Of a stretch of 64,000 bases of DNA, positions 17,157 through 26,101 are shown piece after piece. Under the pieces are notes generated by a model. The model saw only the letters and a list, made by a program, of their open reading frames with translations, had not been told where the DNA came from and ran no database searches. The position numbers and the translations under genes were made by a program. Location: NCBI RefSeq assembly GCF_001580365.1, contig NZ_CP014480.1, positions 1,985,008-2,049,007 of the forward strand, in the 5' to 3' direction. The DNA comes from Kocuria turfanensis. Lineage in GTDB: Bacteria > Actinomycetota > Actinomycetes > Actinomycetales > Micrococcaceae. How positions within the stretch are numbered: the stretch's first letter is position 1; each line of letters opens with the position of its first letter.

Positions 17157-17866
17157 CGGAGGCCGAGACGCCGGCGGCCCCCTCCCTGAGCAAGTCGCAG
17201 CGGGCCTACCACTGGATCAGGCAGCAGATCCTGACCCAGGAGTTCGCCCCGGGCTACCGGCTCAAGCTGGCGGGGATCGCGGCGGAGCTGGGCATGAGCG
17301 TGGTGCCGGTGCGCGAGGCGATCCGGCAGCTCGAGGCCGAGGGGCTGGTGACCTTCGAGCGCAACGTCGGCGCCCACGTGTCGATGGTCGACGACACGCA
17401 CTACCGCCACAGCATGCAGGCGCTGGCCATCCTCGAGGGCGCGACCACGGCCCTGGCGGCCGGGCACCTGACCGCCGACGACCTGCGCCGGGCGCGCGAG
17501 ACGAACACGCGCATCGTGGAGAGCCTCGACAGCTTCGACCCGCACACGCTGACGGCGCTCAACCGGGAGTTCCACTCGATCCTGTTCGCCCCGTGCCCGA
17601 ACCCGCGGATGTCCGAGCTCGTCACCGCCGAGTGGGCGCGCCTGGGCAACCTGCGCGACTCGACGTTCAGCTTCGTCCCGCACCGGGCCCAGGAGTCCGC
17701 GCGCGAGCACGAGAACATCCTGCGGCTGATCGAGACCGGGGCTCCCCCGGTGCAGATCGAGCGGGCCAGCCGGCAGCACCGGATGGCCACCCTCGAGGCA
17801 TACCTGGCCCACAAGTACTCAGACGACGCGGGATCGGCCCGCACACCGACCGGAGGCACCCCATGA
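17138..17866 (+). CDS. GntR family (FCD) transcriptional regulator
   Basis: This 242-residue regulator starts at ATG 17138, overlapping the preceding gene by 19 bases. The winged helix (about 20-85) shows YHWIRQQILTQEFAPGYRLKLAGIAAELGMSVVPVREAIRQLEAEGLV. A helical FCD ligand domain (about 95-225) carries likely metal ligands in NREFHSILF and SRQHRMATLEAYL. It lies inside the homoprotocatechuate operon and its stop overlaps the next start (ATGA). Repression of the divergent promoters through the two GATCGTATATGTT sites, relieved by an aromatic intermediate, is the likely mode. Confidence 0.88.
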   Translation: MARGPVTEAETPAAPSLSKSQRAYHWIRQQILTQEFAPGYRLKLAGIAAELGMSVVPVREAIRQLEAEGLVTFERNVGAHVSMVDDTHYRHSMQALAILEGATTALAAGHLTADDLRRARETNTRIVESLDSFDPHTLTALNREFHSILFAPCPNPRMSELVTAEWARLGNLRDSTFSFVPHRAQESAREHENILRLIETGAPPVQIERASRQHRMATLEAYLAHKYSDDAGSARTPTGGTP

Positions 17867-19434
17867 CCGACACCACCACCACCGACCCGACGGCGGCGAC
17901 CGAGCGGCACCTGCCCGCCGACCTGCCCGAGCGCATCCAGCACTACATCGACGGCCGGTTCGTCGACTCCGCCGACGGCGACACCTTCGAGGTGCTCGAC
18001 CCGGTCTCGAACGAGACCTACCTCCGCGCCGCGGCCGGCAAGAAGGCCGACGTCGACCGTGCCGTGGCGGCGGCCCGGCGCGCCTTCGCCGAGGGGCCCT
18101 GGTCGCGGATGCTGCCGCGGGAGCGGTCCCGGATCCTGCACCGCATCGCCGACATCGTGGAGTCCCGCGACGCCCGGCTGGCCGAGCTCGAGAGCTTCGA
18201 CTCCGGCCTGCCGATCACCCAGGCGCTGGGCCAGGCCCGCCGCGCGGCCGAGAACTTCCGGTTCTTCGCGGACCTGATCGTCGCCCAGGCCGACGACACC
18301 TACAAGGTCCCCGGCCGCCAGATCAACTACGTCAACCGCAAGCCGATCGGCGTCGCCGGGCTCATCACGCCGTGGAACACGCCCTTCATGCTCGAGTCCT
18401 GGAAGCTCGGCCCGGCCCTGGCCACCGGCAACACGGTCGTGCTCAAGCCGGCCGAGTTCACGCCGCTGTCGGCGTCCCTGTGGGCGGGCATCTTCGAGGA
18501 GGCCGGCCTGCCCCAGGGGGTGTTCAACCTGGTCAACGGGCTGGGCGAGGACGCCGGCGACGCGCTGGTCAAGCACCCGGACGTGCCGCTGATCTCCTTC
18601 ACCGGGGAGAGCAGCACCGGCCGGCTGATCTTCGCCAACGCGGCGCCGCACCTCAAGGGCCTGTCGATGGAGCTCGGCGGCAAGTCCCCCGCGGTCGTGT
18701 TCGCCGACGCCGACCTCGACGCCGCGGTCGACGCGACCATCTTCGGCGTCTTCTCCCTCAACGGCGAGCGCTGCACCGCCGGCAGCCGCATCCTCGTCCA
18801 GCGCGAGGTGTACGACGAGTTCGTCGAGCGCTACGCCGCCCAGGCCGAGCGCGTCGTCGTCGGCCCTCCGCACGACCCGCGGACCGAGGTCGGGGCGCTC
18901 GTGCACCCCGAGCACTACGACAAGGTCATGAGCTACATCGAGATCGGCCGGACCGAGGGGCGCCTGGTCGCCGGCGGCGGACGACCCGAGGGCTTCCCGA
19001 CCGGCAACTACGTCGCCCCGACCGTCTTCGCCGACGTCGCCCCCGAGGCCCGCATCTTCCAGGAGGAGATCTTCGGGCCCGTCGTGGCGATCACCCCGTT
19101 CGACACGGACGAGGAGGCACTGCGCCTGGCCAACGGCGTGCGCTACGGCCTGGCCGCCTACGTGTGGACGAACGACCTCAGGCGCGCGCACAACTTCTCG
19201 CAGAACATCGAGGCCGGCATGGTCTGGCTCAACAGCAACAACGTGCGGGACCTGCGCACCCCCTTCGGCGGCGTCAAGGCCTCCGGCCTCGGCCACGAGG
19301 GCGGCTACCGCTCGATCGACTTCTACACCGACCAGCAGGCCGTGCACATCACCCTGGGCGAGGTGCACAACCCCACCTTTGGCAAGGCCGACCTCGACGC
19401 CGGGGCGGACGTGGACGACCCCGACCTGCGCTGA
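17863..19434 (+). CDS. hpaE: 5-carboxymethyl-2-hydroxymuconate semialdehyde dehydrogenase
   Basis: This 523-residue aldehyde dehydrogenase starts at ATG 17863, overlapping the GntR stop as ATGA. Motifs are the NAD-binding LITPWNTPFMLESWKLGPAL, catalytic Glu270 in MELGGKSP and Cys304 in NGERCTAGSR. Overall it resembles HpaE/HpcC, which oxidises the semialdehyde produced by HpaD to 5-carboxymethyl-2-hydroxymuconate using NAD in the cytoplasm. The position next to hpaD supports that over other aldehyde dehydrogenases. The N-terminal 20 residues are Thr-rich and variable. Confidence 0.9.
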   Translation: MTDTTTTDPTAATERHLPADLPERIQHYIDGRFVDSADGDTFEVLDPVSNETYLRAAAGKKADVDRAVAAARRAFAEGPWSRMLPRERSRILHRIADIVESRDARLAELESFDSGLPITQALGQARRAAENFRFFADLIVAQADDTYKVPGRQINYVNRKPIGVAGLITPWNTPFMLESWKLGPALATGNTVVLKPAEFTPLSASLWAGIFEEAGLPQGVFNLVNGLGEDAGDALVKHPDVPLISFTGESSTGRLIFANAAPHLKGLSMELGGKSPAVVFADADLDAAVDATIFGVFSLNGERCTAGSRILVQREVYDEFVERYAAQAERVVVGPPHDPRTEVGALVHPEHYDKVMSYIEIGRTEGRLVAGGGRPEGFPTGNYVAPTVFADVAPEARIFQEEIFGPVVAITPFDTDEEALRLANGVRYGLAAYVWTNDLRRAHNFSQNIEAGMVWLNSNNVRDLRTPFGGVKASGLGHEGGYRSIDFYTDQQAVHITLGEVHNPTFGKADLDAGADVDDPDLR

Positions 19435-19470
19435 GCGCACCCCACCCACTCGAGAAGCAAGGACGCTGAC

Positions 19471-20634
19471 GTGACGACACCCATCACCCCGAACGCCCCC
19501 GAGCCGGTCGTGACCGGCGAGGACCCCGTCCGCCGCCCGGACAACGCCATCCCCACCCCTGCGGCCCCGCGGCCGGACGTGCTGCGCTGCGCCTACATGG
19601 AGCTGGTGGTCACCGACCTGCAGGCCTCCCGCAACTTCTACGTCGACGTGCTCGACCTCGTCGTGACCGAGGAGGACGAGGAGACCGTCTACCTGCGCAG
19701 CTTCGAGGAGTTCATCCACCACAACCTCGTGCTGCGCAAGGGCCCGGTCGCGGCGGTCGCGGCGTTCTCCTACCGCGTGCGCAGCCCGGAGGACCTGGAC
19801 AAGGCCGTCGCCTTCTACGAGGAGCTCGGCTGCCGGGTCGAACGGCGCGCGGAGGGCTTCACCCGGGGCGTCGGCGACTCGGTGCGCGTGGAGGACCCGC
19901 TGGGCTTCCCGTACGAGTTCTTCCACGACGTCGAGCACGTCGAGCGCCTCGCTTGGCGCTACGACCTCTACACGCCCGGGGCGCTCGTGCGCCTGGACCA
20001 CTTCAACCAGGTCACCCCCGACGTGCCCCGGGCCGTGGCGTACATGGAGGACCTCGGCTTCCGGGTGACCGAGGACATCCAGGACGAGGAGGGCACCACC
20101 TACGCCGCGTGGATGCGGCGCAAGTCCACCGTTCACGACACCGCGATGACGGGCGGCGACGGGCCGCGCATGCACCACGTCGCCTTCGCCACCCACGAGA
20201 AGCACAACATCATCGCGATCTGCGACAAGCTCGGCGCGCTGCGCCTGTCGGACCGCATCGAGCGCGGCCCCGGTCGGCACGGGGTCTCCAACGCCTTCTA
20301 CCTGTACCTGCGCGACCCGGACGGCCACCGCGTGGAGATCTACACGCAGGACTACTACACCGGGGACCCGGACAACCCGGTGGTCACCTGGGACGTGCAC
20401 GACAACCAGCGCCGCGACTGGTGGGGCACCCCGGTCGTGCCCTCCTGGTACACCGAGGCCTCCCTCGTGCTCGACCTGGACGGCAACCCGCAGCCGGTCG
20501 TCGAGCGCAGCGACTCCAGCGAGATGGCGGTGACCATCGGGGCGGACGGGTTCTCCTACACCCGCAAGGGCGACGAGCCCGACGAGCTGCCCAGCTGGAA
20601 GCAGGGCGAGTACAAGCTGGGACACCAGCTGTGA
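19471..20634 (+). CDS. hpaD: Homoprotocatechuate 2,3-dioxygenase (extradiol, vicinal-oxygen-chelate type)
   Basis: This 387-residue enzyme starts at GTG 19471 after AAGGA. It closely resembles Brevibacterium fuscum HPCD, with two tandem VOC modules. The metal ligands are His177 (VRLDHFNQ), His236 (PRMHHVAFAT) and Glu289 (HRVEIYTQDY). The second-sphere acid-base His is His222 (STVHDTAM). These are the B. fuscum residues 155, 214, 267 and 200 shifted by 22. It opens the ring of 3,4-dihydroxyphenylacetate between C2 and C3. Length and all catalytic positions argue that it is functional; metal choice (Fe or Mn) cannot be told. Confidence 0.95.
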   Translation: MTTPITPNAPEPVVTGEDPVRRPDNAIPTPAAPRPDVLRCAYMELVVTDLQASRNFYVDVLDLVVTEEDEETVYLRSFEEFIHHNLVLRKGPVAAVAAFSYRVRSPEDLDKAVAFYEELGCRVERRAEGFTRGVGDSVRVEDPLGFPYEFFHDVEHVERLAWRYDLYTPGALVRLDHFNQVTPDVPRAVAYMEDLGFRVTEDIQDEEGTTYAAWMRRKSTVHDTAMTGGDGPRMHHVAFATHEKHNIIAICDKLGALRLSDRIERGPGRHGVSNAFYLYLRDPDGHRVEIYTQDYYTGDPDNPVVTWDVHDNQRRDWWGTPVVPSWYTEASLVLDLDGNPQPVVERSDSSEMAVTIGADGFSYTRKGDEPDELPSWKQGEYKLGHQL

Positions 20635-20673
20635 CGGCTCCCGGGATGTGCACGCCCCTGTCCGGAGGTTCCC

Positions 20674-21459
20674 GTGCTGCCGCCTGAGACCATCACCGCG
20701 ATCGCCGACGAGCTCGCCGCCGCCGAGCGCAACCGCACGACCGTCCCGCTGCTCACCGCCCGGTACCCCGACATGGTCGTCGAGGACTCCTACGCCGTGC
20801 AGAACGAGTGGCGCCGGCGGGCCATCGCGGCCGGGCGGCGGCCCGTGGGCCGCAAGATCGGGCTGACCTCGAAGGTGATGCAGGCCGCCACCGGGATCGA
20901 CGAACCCGACTACGGGGCGATCTTCGCGGACATGGTGTTCGAGAACGGATCCGTGATCGAGCACGCCCGGTTCTCCAACGTGCGCATCGAGGTCGAGCTC
21001 GCGTTCGTGCTCGCCGCGCCGCTGGAGGGCCCGGACACCACGGTCTTCGACGTGCTGCGGGCCACGGAGTACGTGGTGCCGGCGCTGGAGATCCTCTCCT
21101 CCCGGCTCGAGCTCCAGGGCCGCACCATCGTGGACACGATCAGTGACAACGCCGCCATGGGCGGGATGGTCTACGGCGGCAACCCGGTCAAGCCGGGTGA
21201 CGTGGACCTCCGGTGGATCTCGGCGCTGCTGTACCGGCAGGAGACGATCGAGGAGTCCGGCGTCGCCGCGGCCGTGCTCAATCACCCCGCCATGGGGGTG
21301 GCGTGGCTGGCGAACAAGCTCGCCCAGCACGGCGACCGGCTCGAGGCCGGGGAGATCGTGCTCGCCGGCTCCTTCACCCGCCCCATGTGGGTGCACCCGG
21401 GCGACACCGTGCTCGCCGACTTCAAGGAGCTGGGGACGATCTCATGCCGCTTCGTCTGA
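20674..21459 (+). CDS. hpaH: 2-oxo-hept-4-ene-1,7-dioate hydratase
   Basis: This 261-residue enzyme starts at GTG 20674 with GGAGG six bases upstream. It has the HpaH/MhpD family features: GRKIGLTSKVMQ, an acidic metal site in RIEVELAFVL, and VDTISDNAAMGGMVYGG. It hydrates 2-oxo-hept-4-ene-1,7-dioate to the 4-hydroxy compound that HpaI cleaves. The 3' end overlaps the hpaI start by 16 bases, so the two are made together. Confidence 0.92.
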   Translation: MLPPETITAIADELAAAERNRTTVPLLTARYPDMVVEDSYAVQNEWRRRAIAAGRRPVGRKIGLTSKVMQAATGIDEPDYGAIFADMVFENGSVIEHARFSNVRIEVELAFVLAAPLEGPDTTVFDVLRATEYVVPALEILSSRLELQGRTIVDTISDNAAMGGMVYGGNPVKPGDVDLRWISALLYRQETIEESGVAAAVLNHPAMGVAWLANKLAQHGDRLEAGEIVLAGSFTRPMWVHPGDTVLADFKELGTISCRFV

Positions 21460-22265
21460 GCCCGACGTTCCGCGACGCGCTGGCGGTCCGGGGGGAAGCA
21501 GGCGCGGCGTCCCGGCCGCTGGCGGGGATGTGGGTGTGCTCGGGCAGTGCGCTGGTCGCCGAGATCTGCGCGGGCTCGGGCCTGGACTGGGTGCTCATCG
21601 ACATGGAGCACTCCCCCAACGGCCTCGAGTCCGTGCTCGCGCAGCTGCAGGCGGTGGCTCCCTATCCGGTCACCCCGGTGGTGCGCGTGCCGATCAACGA
21701 CGGCGTGACCATCAAGCAGGTCCTCGACCTCGGCGCGCAGAACCTGCTGGTGCCGATGGTCTCCTCCGCCGAGGAGGCCCGGGCCGCGGTCGAGGCGGTG
21801 CGCTATCCCCCGCGCGGCCGCCGCGGCGTCGGCTCTGCGCTGGCCCGCTCCGCGCGGTGGAACCGGGTGGACGACTACCTGCGGGAGGCCGACGCGCACG
21901 TGTCCCTGTTCGTGCAGATCGAGACCGCCCAGGGCGTGGACGCCGCCGCCGAGATCGCCGCGGTGGACGGGATCGACGGGGTGTTCGTCGGGCCCTCGGA
22001 CCTCAGCGCGTCCATGGGGCTGCTCGGGCAGCAGAGCCACCCGGACGTCGTCGCCGCCGTCCACCGCGCCTTCGAGGCCGTCCGCTCGGCGGGCAAGCCG
22101 GTGGGCGTCAACGCCTTCGACCCGGCCGTGGCGCGGTCCTACCTGGAGGCCGGGGCCTCCTTCGTCCTGGTGGGCGCGGACGTGGCGCTGCTCGCCCGCG
22201 GCTCCGAGGCGCTCGCGGACGCCTTCGTGCCCACGACCGGCGAGGGCGAGCGCGCGAGCTACTGA
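21444..22265 (+). CDS. hpaI: 4-hydroxy-2-oxo-heptane-1,7-dioate aldolase
   Basis: This 273-residue class II pyruvate aldolase starts at ATG 21444 within the end of hpaH. Motifs are IDMEHSPN (catalytic His), QIETAQGVDAA (metal Glu) and VGPSDLSASMG (metal Asp). HpaI splits 4-hydroxy-2-oxoheptanedioate into pyruvate and succinate semialdehyde, the last step of the pathway. It is about 10 residues longer than the E. coli enzyme, mostly in an Ala-rich segment near residues 15-25. No succinate-semialdehyde dehydrogenase follows in the window. Confidence 0.92.
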   Translation: MPLRLSPTFRDALAVRGEAGAASRPLAGMWVCSGSALVAEICAGSGLDWVLIDMEHSPNGLESVLAQLQAVAPYPVTPVVRVPINDGVTIKQVLDLGAQNLLVPMVSSAEEARAAVEAVRYPPRGRRGVGSALARSARWNRVDDYLREADAHVSLFVQIETAQGVDAAAEIAAVDGIDGVFVGPSDLSASMGLLGQQSHPDVVAAVHRAFEAVRSAGKPVGVNAFDPAVARSYLEAGASFVLVGADVALLARGSEALADAFVPTTGEGERASY

Positions 22266-22336
22266 CGGCCGCGTCCCGCCTGCGGCGTGGCCCGGAGCCC
22301 CGGTGACCGGCCCCCGGCCCGGTGTCAGCTCGTGTG

Positions 22337-22374
22337 CGCCGGTCGTCCCGCACCATGGTGCGGGACGACCGGCG
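22337..22374. terminator. Perfect 38-base palindrome between convergent genes
   Basis: The 38 bases are an exact inverted repeat centred on CCATGG; with two mismatches it extends to 22331-22380. As RNA it would give a very stable hairpin on either strand. It lies 72 bases after hpaI and 88 bases beyond the end of a minus-strand gene, so it could serve as a two-way terminator, although no U-tract follows. Confidence 0.6.
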
Positions 22375-22461
22375 GGCACGTGCGGCGCGTCCGGGGAGCG
22401 GGGTCAGCCGTTCGCGGGCGCGGTGCCTGCCGGCCCGCCGGGGCATCGCCGCAGGGGCGCC

Positions 22462-22755
22462 TCACCTCGTGTGCGGGCAGGCGGGCTCGCTCGTGTAGGT
22501 GAGGACCACCTCGTCGTCCTCCGGGCGCTCCCGGAAGGAGCGGTGGGTGACGGTGGCCAGCACCGCGGTGATGACCGCCTCGTCGTCCTCGGGACGTTCC
22601 CGCTCGGGACGCCTGAGGTCCCCGGCCGGCGAGACGTCGGGCCGGGTGCGGCCCGTGGTCCGGGTCCGGAACGCTCGAACGGTGCCGTCGACCTCCTGCG
22701 GGGCCGGCGGCGCGGGCGGGGTGGATGCGGAGTGGATGCTGGGTGCTGTGGTCAT
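22462..22755 (-). CDS. Hypothetical 97-residue protein with duplicated RERPEDDE motif
   Basis: ATG 22755 is preceded by GGGAAG. The N-terminal half is Pro/Thr/Ala-rich. The C-terminal half contains RERPEDDEAVIT and, 22 residues later, RERPEDDEVVLT, and the protein ends PACPHTR. The duplication of an acidic motif and the loose N-terminal part recall precursor peptides, but no modifying enzyme is nearby, so that idea has no context support. A secretion signal or membrane helix is not seen. I do not recognise a family. Confidence 0.55.
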   Translation of the reverse strand: MTTAPSIHSASTPPAPPAPQEVDGTVRAFRTRTTGRTRPDVSPAGDLRRPERERPEDDEAVITAVLATVTHRSFRERPEDDEVVLTYTSEPACPHTR

Positions 22756-23389
22756 GGTGCTTCCCTACGTCGTTGTAGTGGTGTGCTCGGCCGCTGCGCG
22801 CCCACACGGGGCACGAGAAGTCCGGTGGAGTGCTCGACTCCCCGGCCCCCTGCTCCGTGGCCCTGCCTGTGGCATCACGGTGGCCCGGGTGGATCCGGGC
22901 GTGCCGCTCGACGCCGCGAACACCGAGAGGAGCGGACGGCGCACTGGTGGGGTCTCCACGCTCGCCCGCAGATGAAGCCGACCCTAGTGAACCGGAGCAC
23001 GGGCCGGAACGATTGGGTCGAATATGTCGCGGCGGTGCCGGGATCGGTCACGGCCCCGGGAGGGGGCGGCCCTCTCCCCGAGCCGCCGGGCGGAAGGTTG
23101 GGCGAACCGGGCGAGCGTGGCCCGGCGGCGCCGGTCAGCCCGTGCGGCTCAGGCACCACGCCCGGTCGAAGCGGCGGGCCTCGAGGTCAGTGCTGCGCAT
23201 CCGGACCTCGCGGCTGCCGGCGTCGACACGCGCGCCTGATCGTCCCGGCGGGTATCTGCCGTGGGCTCGTGGCCGACAGCCGGACATCTGCCCAGCGGAA
23301 GGGTGCCGCAGCAGGGTCAGATGTCCGCTGGTGGCGCGGCCGTCCCACTGCTCTTCCCATCGCACGGCACGGCGGAAAAGAATCTGGTC
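22756..23389. other. 634-base gap without a gene
   Basis: Between the 97-residue protein gene and the methyltransferase gene. Frames here are short or low-complexity. The AT-richer part near 22975-23035 may contain a promoter. The 60 bases before the methyltransferase contain GAAAAGAAT near 23375-23383 but no clear ribosome site. Confidence 0.4.
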
Positions 23390-24136
23390 ATGGACCTTCC
23401 CCGCATCTTCACCGTTCGTGAGAGCACCCACCGGATCCACAACCCGCTGACCGCGGGCAAGCTCGCCGCTCTGGGCGAATCGCTCCATCTCGCCCCCGGA
23501 ACCCGGGTGCTCGACCTGGCCAGCGGCTCGGGCGAGATGCTGTGCACCTGGGCGCGCGACCTGGGCTTCACCGGCACCGGGGTGGACCTCAGCACGGTCT
23601 TCACCGAGCAGGCCCAGGCCCGAGCCACCGAGCTCGGCGTCGCCGACCGGGTCGAATTCATCCACGGTGACGCCGTCGGCTATGTCGCGGACCGGCCGGT
23701 CGACCTGGCTGCCTGTGTCGGTGCCACATGGATCGGCAACGGCGTCGCCGGAACCGCCGAGCTGCTCGAGCGCAGCCTCCGCCCCGGGGGACTGATGCTG
23801 ATCGGCGAGCCCTACTGGCGGCGGACCCCGCCGGACGAGGACACCGCCCAGGCATGCCACGCCACCGGCATCGCCGATTTCCGGCTCCTGCCGGACCTGA
23901 TCGCCCACTTCCAGGAGCTCGGACACGACGTCGTGGAGATGATGCTGGCCGACCAGGACAGCTGGGACCGCTACGCCGCGGCCCAGTGGCTCAACCTGCG
24001 CCGCTGGCTCGACCAGAACCCGGACGACGAACTGGCCACCCAGGTACGGGAAGAACTCACCACCGAGCCCGCTCGCTACGCGCGCTCCACGCGGGAGTAT
24101 CTCGGCTGGGGAGTCTTCGCCCTCATGAGACGCTGA
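23390..24136 (+). CDS. SAM-dependent class I methyltransferase
   Basis: This 248-residue protein, started at ATG 23390 (MDLPRIFTVRESTHRIHNP), shows SAM motif I LDLASGSGEMLCTWARDLG, acidic loop TGVDLSTVF, motif II HGDAVGYV and post-motif LRPGGLMLIGEPYW. It resembles small-molecule methyltransferases (Methyltransf_25/11). The frame stays open upstream to 23261, but that part is Gly/Pro-rich and lacks a ribosome site. Substrate unknown. It converges with the next gene, separated by 129 bases. Confidence 0.82.
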   Translation: MDLPRIFTVRESTHRIHNPLTAGKLAALGESLHLAPGTRVLDLASGSGEMLCTWARDLGFTGTGVDLSTVFTEQAQARATELGVADRVEFIHGDAVGYVADRPVDLAACVGATWIGNGVAGTAELLERSLRPGGLMLIGEPYWRRTPPDEDTAQACHATGIADFRLLPDLIAHFQELGHDVVEMMLADQDSWDRYAAAQWLNLRRWLDQNPDDELATQVREELTTEPARYARSTREYLGWGVFALMRR

Positions 24137-24265
24137 TCTTTCGGGGCTGCTGCATGCGCAGTCGACACCTCGGTCGGCCTGGTGACCGCGATCGGGCCAT
24201 GTGCGGAGCTCGGAGGGCCTCCGGGGCTCTGCGCACGATCGGTGGCGACCCCCTCCTCACCTGGG

Positions 24266-25243
24266 TCATGGTGATCCTCCAGGGCCGGCCCGCGGTGCTC
24301 GCTCAGGTCGTCGCGCAGTGGCGGGGACGTGCCGCAGGATCGCTGCGAGCACCGCGACCGCGGCGAGGGCCAGGATCACGAAGCCGATCATCGGTCCGAT
24401 GATCTCGGGCAGGGTGAAGGTCACCCCGGCGCGCAGCTGCAGGATGGTCTGGGCGATGATCAGCGGTGCCAGCAGGATCTCCAGCAGCAGCAGCGACACC
24501 GCGATGAGGTATCCCCGCGGATCCCGGCGCAGGATCAGCACCCCGGCCCAGACCGTGGCCGGGGTGATCACCGCCAGATCCAGGGCTTCGGTGAACTCGG
24601 TCGAGTACGGGCCCAGCCCCTCCGGGGCCGCCCCGGTGACCGCGGCCGTGACCAGGGGGGTGCCCCAGACCACCAGCAGCACCACGGCGCTGGCGAACAT
24701 CAGCGCCGCCGGTCCCCGCCGGGGTGTGCCGGGCGGGAACAGCCGGGCCGGGCCCTGCCGGAAGAGGGCCGCGAAGACCAGGACGAAGGCATACAGGGAC
24801 GAGGAGAAGAGCACCACGTAGAGCAGGAACAGCCCGTTGTAGGCGATCGCCCCCAGCGCGTACCCGGCATAGATGTAGAGGAAGTACCCCAGGCCGCCCA
24901 GCAGCACCAGTCCGGCCCGGGTGCCGCCGCGCCACCACCCGACGGTGGCACCCACCAGCAGAGGGATCCCGATGACCAGGGTCACCAGGTCCGTGGCCCG
25001 GCTGCCGGCTGCGGTGAAGACGGTGTCATAGCGGTAGAGCCCGCGCCCGGCGATCTGCACCGTCTGCCCGCGGACGGTGTCGGCCCAGAACGGACCCGGT
25101 CCGTCCTGCAGCACCAGGCCCATGACGGCGGCGACTCCCGCCAGCACCGCGATCAGAGCGCACCACCACAGCACCGGGCGCCGTGGGCCTTCCGGGACCT
25201 GACGCTCGTCCTGCGGGAGGCGGTGCTCGGGATGCGTGCGCAT
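24266..25243 (-). CDS. Multi-spanning membrane protein of unknown function
   Basis: This 325-residue protein starts at ATG 25243, five bases after the stop of the flavodoxin-domain gene. It has about eight to nine membrane spans and a long extracytoplasmic loop after the first (DGPGPFWADTVRGQTVQIAGRG). The second half alternates hydrophobic stretches such as YNGLFLLYVVLFSSSLYAF and IAVSLLLLEILLAP. I do not recognise a named family. The tight coupling to the flavodoxin gene suggests joint function, perhaps redox-linked, which is inference only. Confidence 0.72.
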   Translation of the reverse strand: MRTHPEHRLPQDERQVPEGPRRPVLWWCALIAVLAGVAAVMGLVLQDGPGPFWADTVRGQTVQIAGRGLYRYDTVFTAAGSRATDLVTLVIGIPLLVGATVGWWRGGTRAGLVLLGGLGYFLYIYAGYALGAIAYNGLFLLYVVLFSSSLYAFVLVFAALFRQGPARLFPPGTPRRGPAALMFASAVVLLVVWGTPLVTAAVTGAAPEGLGPYSTEFTEALDLAVITPATVWAGVLILRRDPRGYLIAVSLLLLEILLAPLIIAQTILQLRAGVTFTLPEIIGPMIGFVILALAAVAVLAAILRHVPATARRPERAPRAGPGGSP

Positions 25244-25248
25244 CGCCC

Positions 25249-25779
25249 TCAAGCGCTCCCGGGGACCGACCGGGCGTCGAGCTCCTGGGCGATCTGCCCG
25301 GCCCAGGCCTCGATCGCCGGCCAGTCCCGGTAGTCCCCGAAGTGGCCCCCGACCGCCCGGAACGCCACGCCCACCCAGCGGGGCAGCTGCTCGGGCCGGC
25401 ACACGCCCGAGAACACCCGGTGGCCGCGCGGGTGCACGTCCTCGCGCAGGGCCGCCGCGATCCGCTGGTCCTGGGCGGTGCGCGCCATCCGGCGCAGCGG
25501 GCGGGGCAGCCCATCGGACATGCCCACGCTGAACAACCACACCGGCCGTTGCGACAACACCGCGGTGTGGCGGTGGACGAAGTCGGCGGCCTCCGGCATC
25601 CAGGACTGGTTGTGGACCGCGCTGCCCAGCACCACCGCGTCGTAGCCGGTGAGATCCCCGACCTCCCCCACCGGGGCCAGCTCCACCGTGGCCCCTGCGT
25701 GCTCCAGCGTGGTGGCGACCCGCCGGGCGACCTCGGCGGTGGACCCCTGCCAGCTCGCATACCCGACCAGAATTCGCAT
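25249..25779 (-). CDS. Flavodoxin-domain protein (HemG-like)
   Basis: This 176-residue protein starts at ATG 25779 with GGAGG six bases upstream. It opens with the flavodoxin phosphate-binding pattern MRILVGYASWQGSTAEVARRVA, followed by GYDAVVLGSAVHNQSWMPEA and VWLFSVGMSDGLP, as in flavodoxin_5/protoporphyrinogen-oxidase-type proteins. It probably binds FMN in the cytoplasm. Actinobacteria make haem by other routes, so a HemG role is doubtful. It is the first gene of a two-gene operon with a membrane protein. Confidence 0.82.
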   Translation of the reverse strand: MRILVGYASWQGSTAEVARRVATTLEHAGATVELAPVGEVGDLTGYDAVVLGSAVHNQSWMPEAADFVHRHTAVLSQRPVWLFSVGMSDGLPRPLRRMARTAQDQRIAAALREDVHPRGHRVFSGVCRPEQLPRWVGVAFRAVGGHFGDYRDWPAIEAWAGQIAQELDARSVPGSA

Positions 25780-26101
25780 TCGACACCTCCCCCTCGATGT
25801 CCTCAGCCTAGAAAGAGAGCAACCGACCAGGAAGCACGTGACGCCCCACGCGCCCACGTGACGGCCCGACTGCCGCTCCGGCTTCGGCATCGCGACACCG
25901 CGTGGAGGAGATGGCCAGGCACGAGGAGACCTCGCCGTCCACCTGCACAGGCCGGCGGTCCTGCGCTCAGTGCTCGTTCCATCATGCGGAGAGCTTCCGG
26001 TGGCAGGTCCCCGCATCACGGAACGATGCCTCGGCCCGGGACTCAGGAGCCGTGGGCGCATCCCGGTGGTACGGCCCGTGCGGTCCGGATCCACCGGCGC
26101 C
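25780..26101. other. 322-base gap without a gene
   Basis: Between two minus-strand transcription units. It should contain the promoter of the flavodoxin gene (AT-richer near 25795-25835) and the end of the CPBP-MFS-lipoprotein operon. No clear hairpin was found. Confidence 0.4.

Noticed and set aside
17401..21396. A 1331-residue open frame on the minus strand across hpaE, hpaD and hpaH
   Set aside because: The plus-strand genes have complete catalytic residues. The antisense product is His/Val/Gly/Asp-rich noise caused by absence of stops at high GC.
22462..22755. Graspetide or other RiPP precursor
   Set aside because: The repeated acidic motif is suggestive, but no ATP-grasp, radical-SAM or protease gene lies nearby; kept only as a hypothetical protein.
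25249..25779. Protoporphyrinogen oxidase HemG assignment
   Set aside because: The flavodoxin fold fits, but HemG is a proteobacterial enzyme and no haem genes adjoin; a general flavodoxin-domain call is safer.
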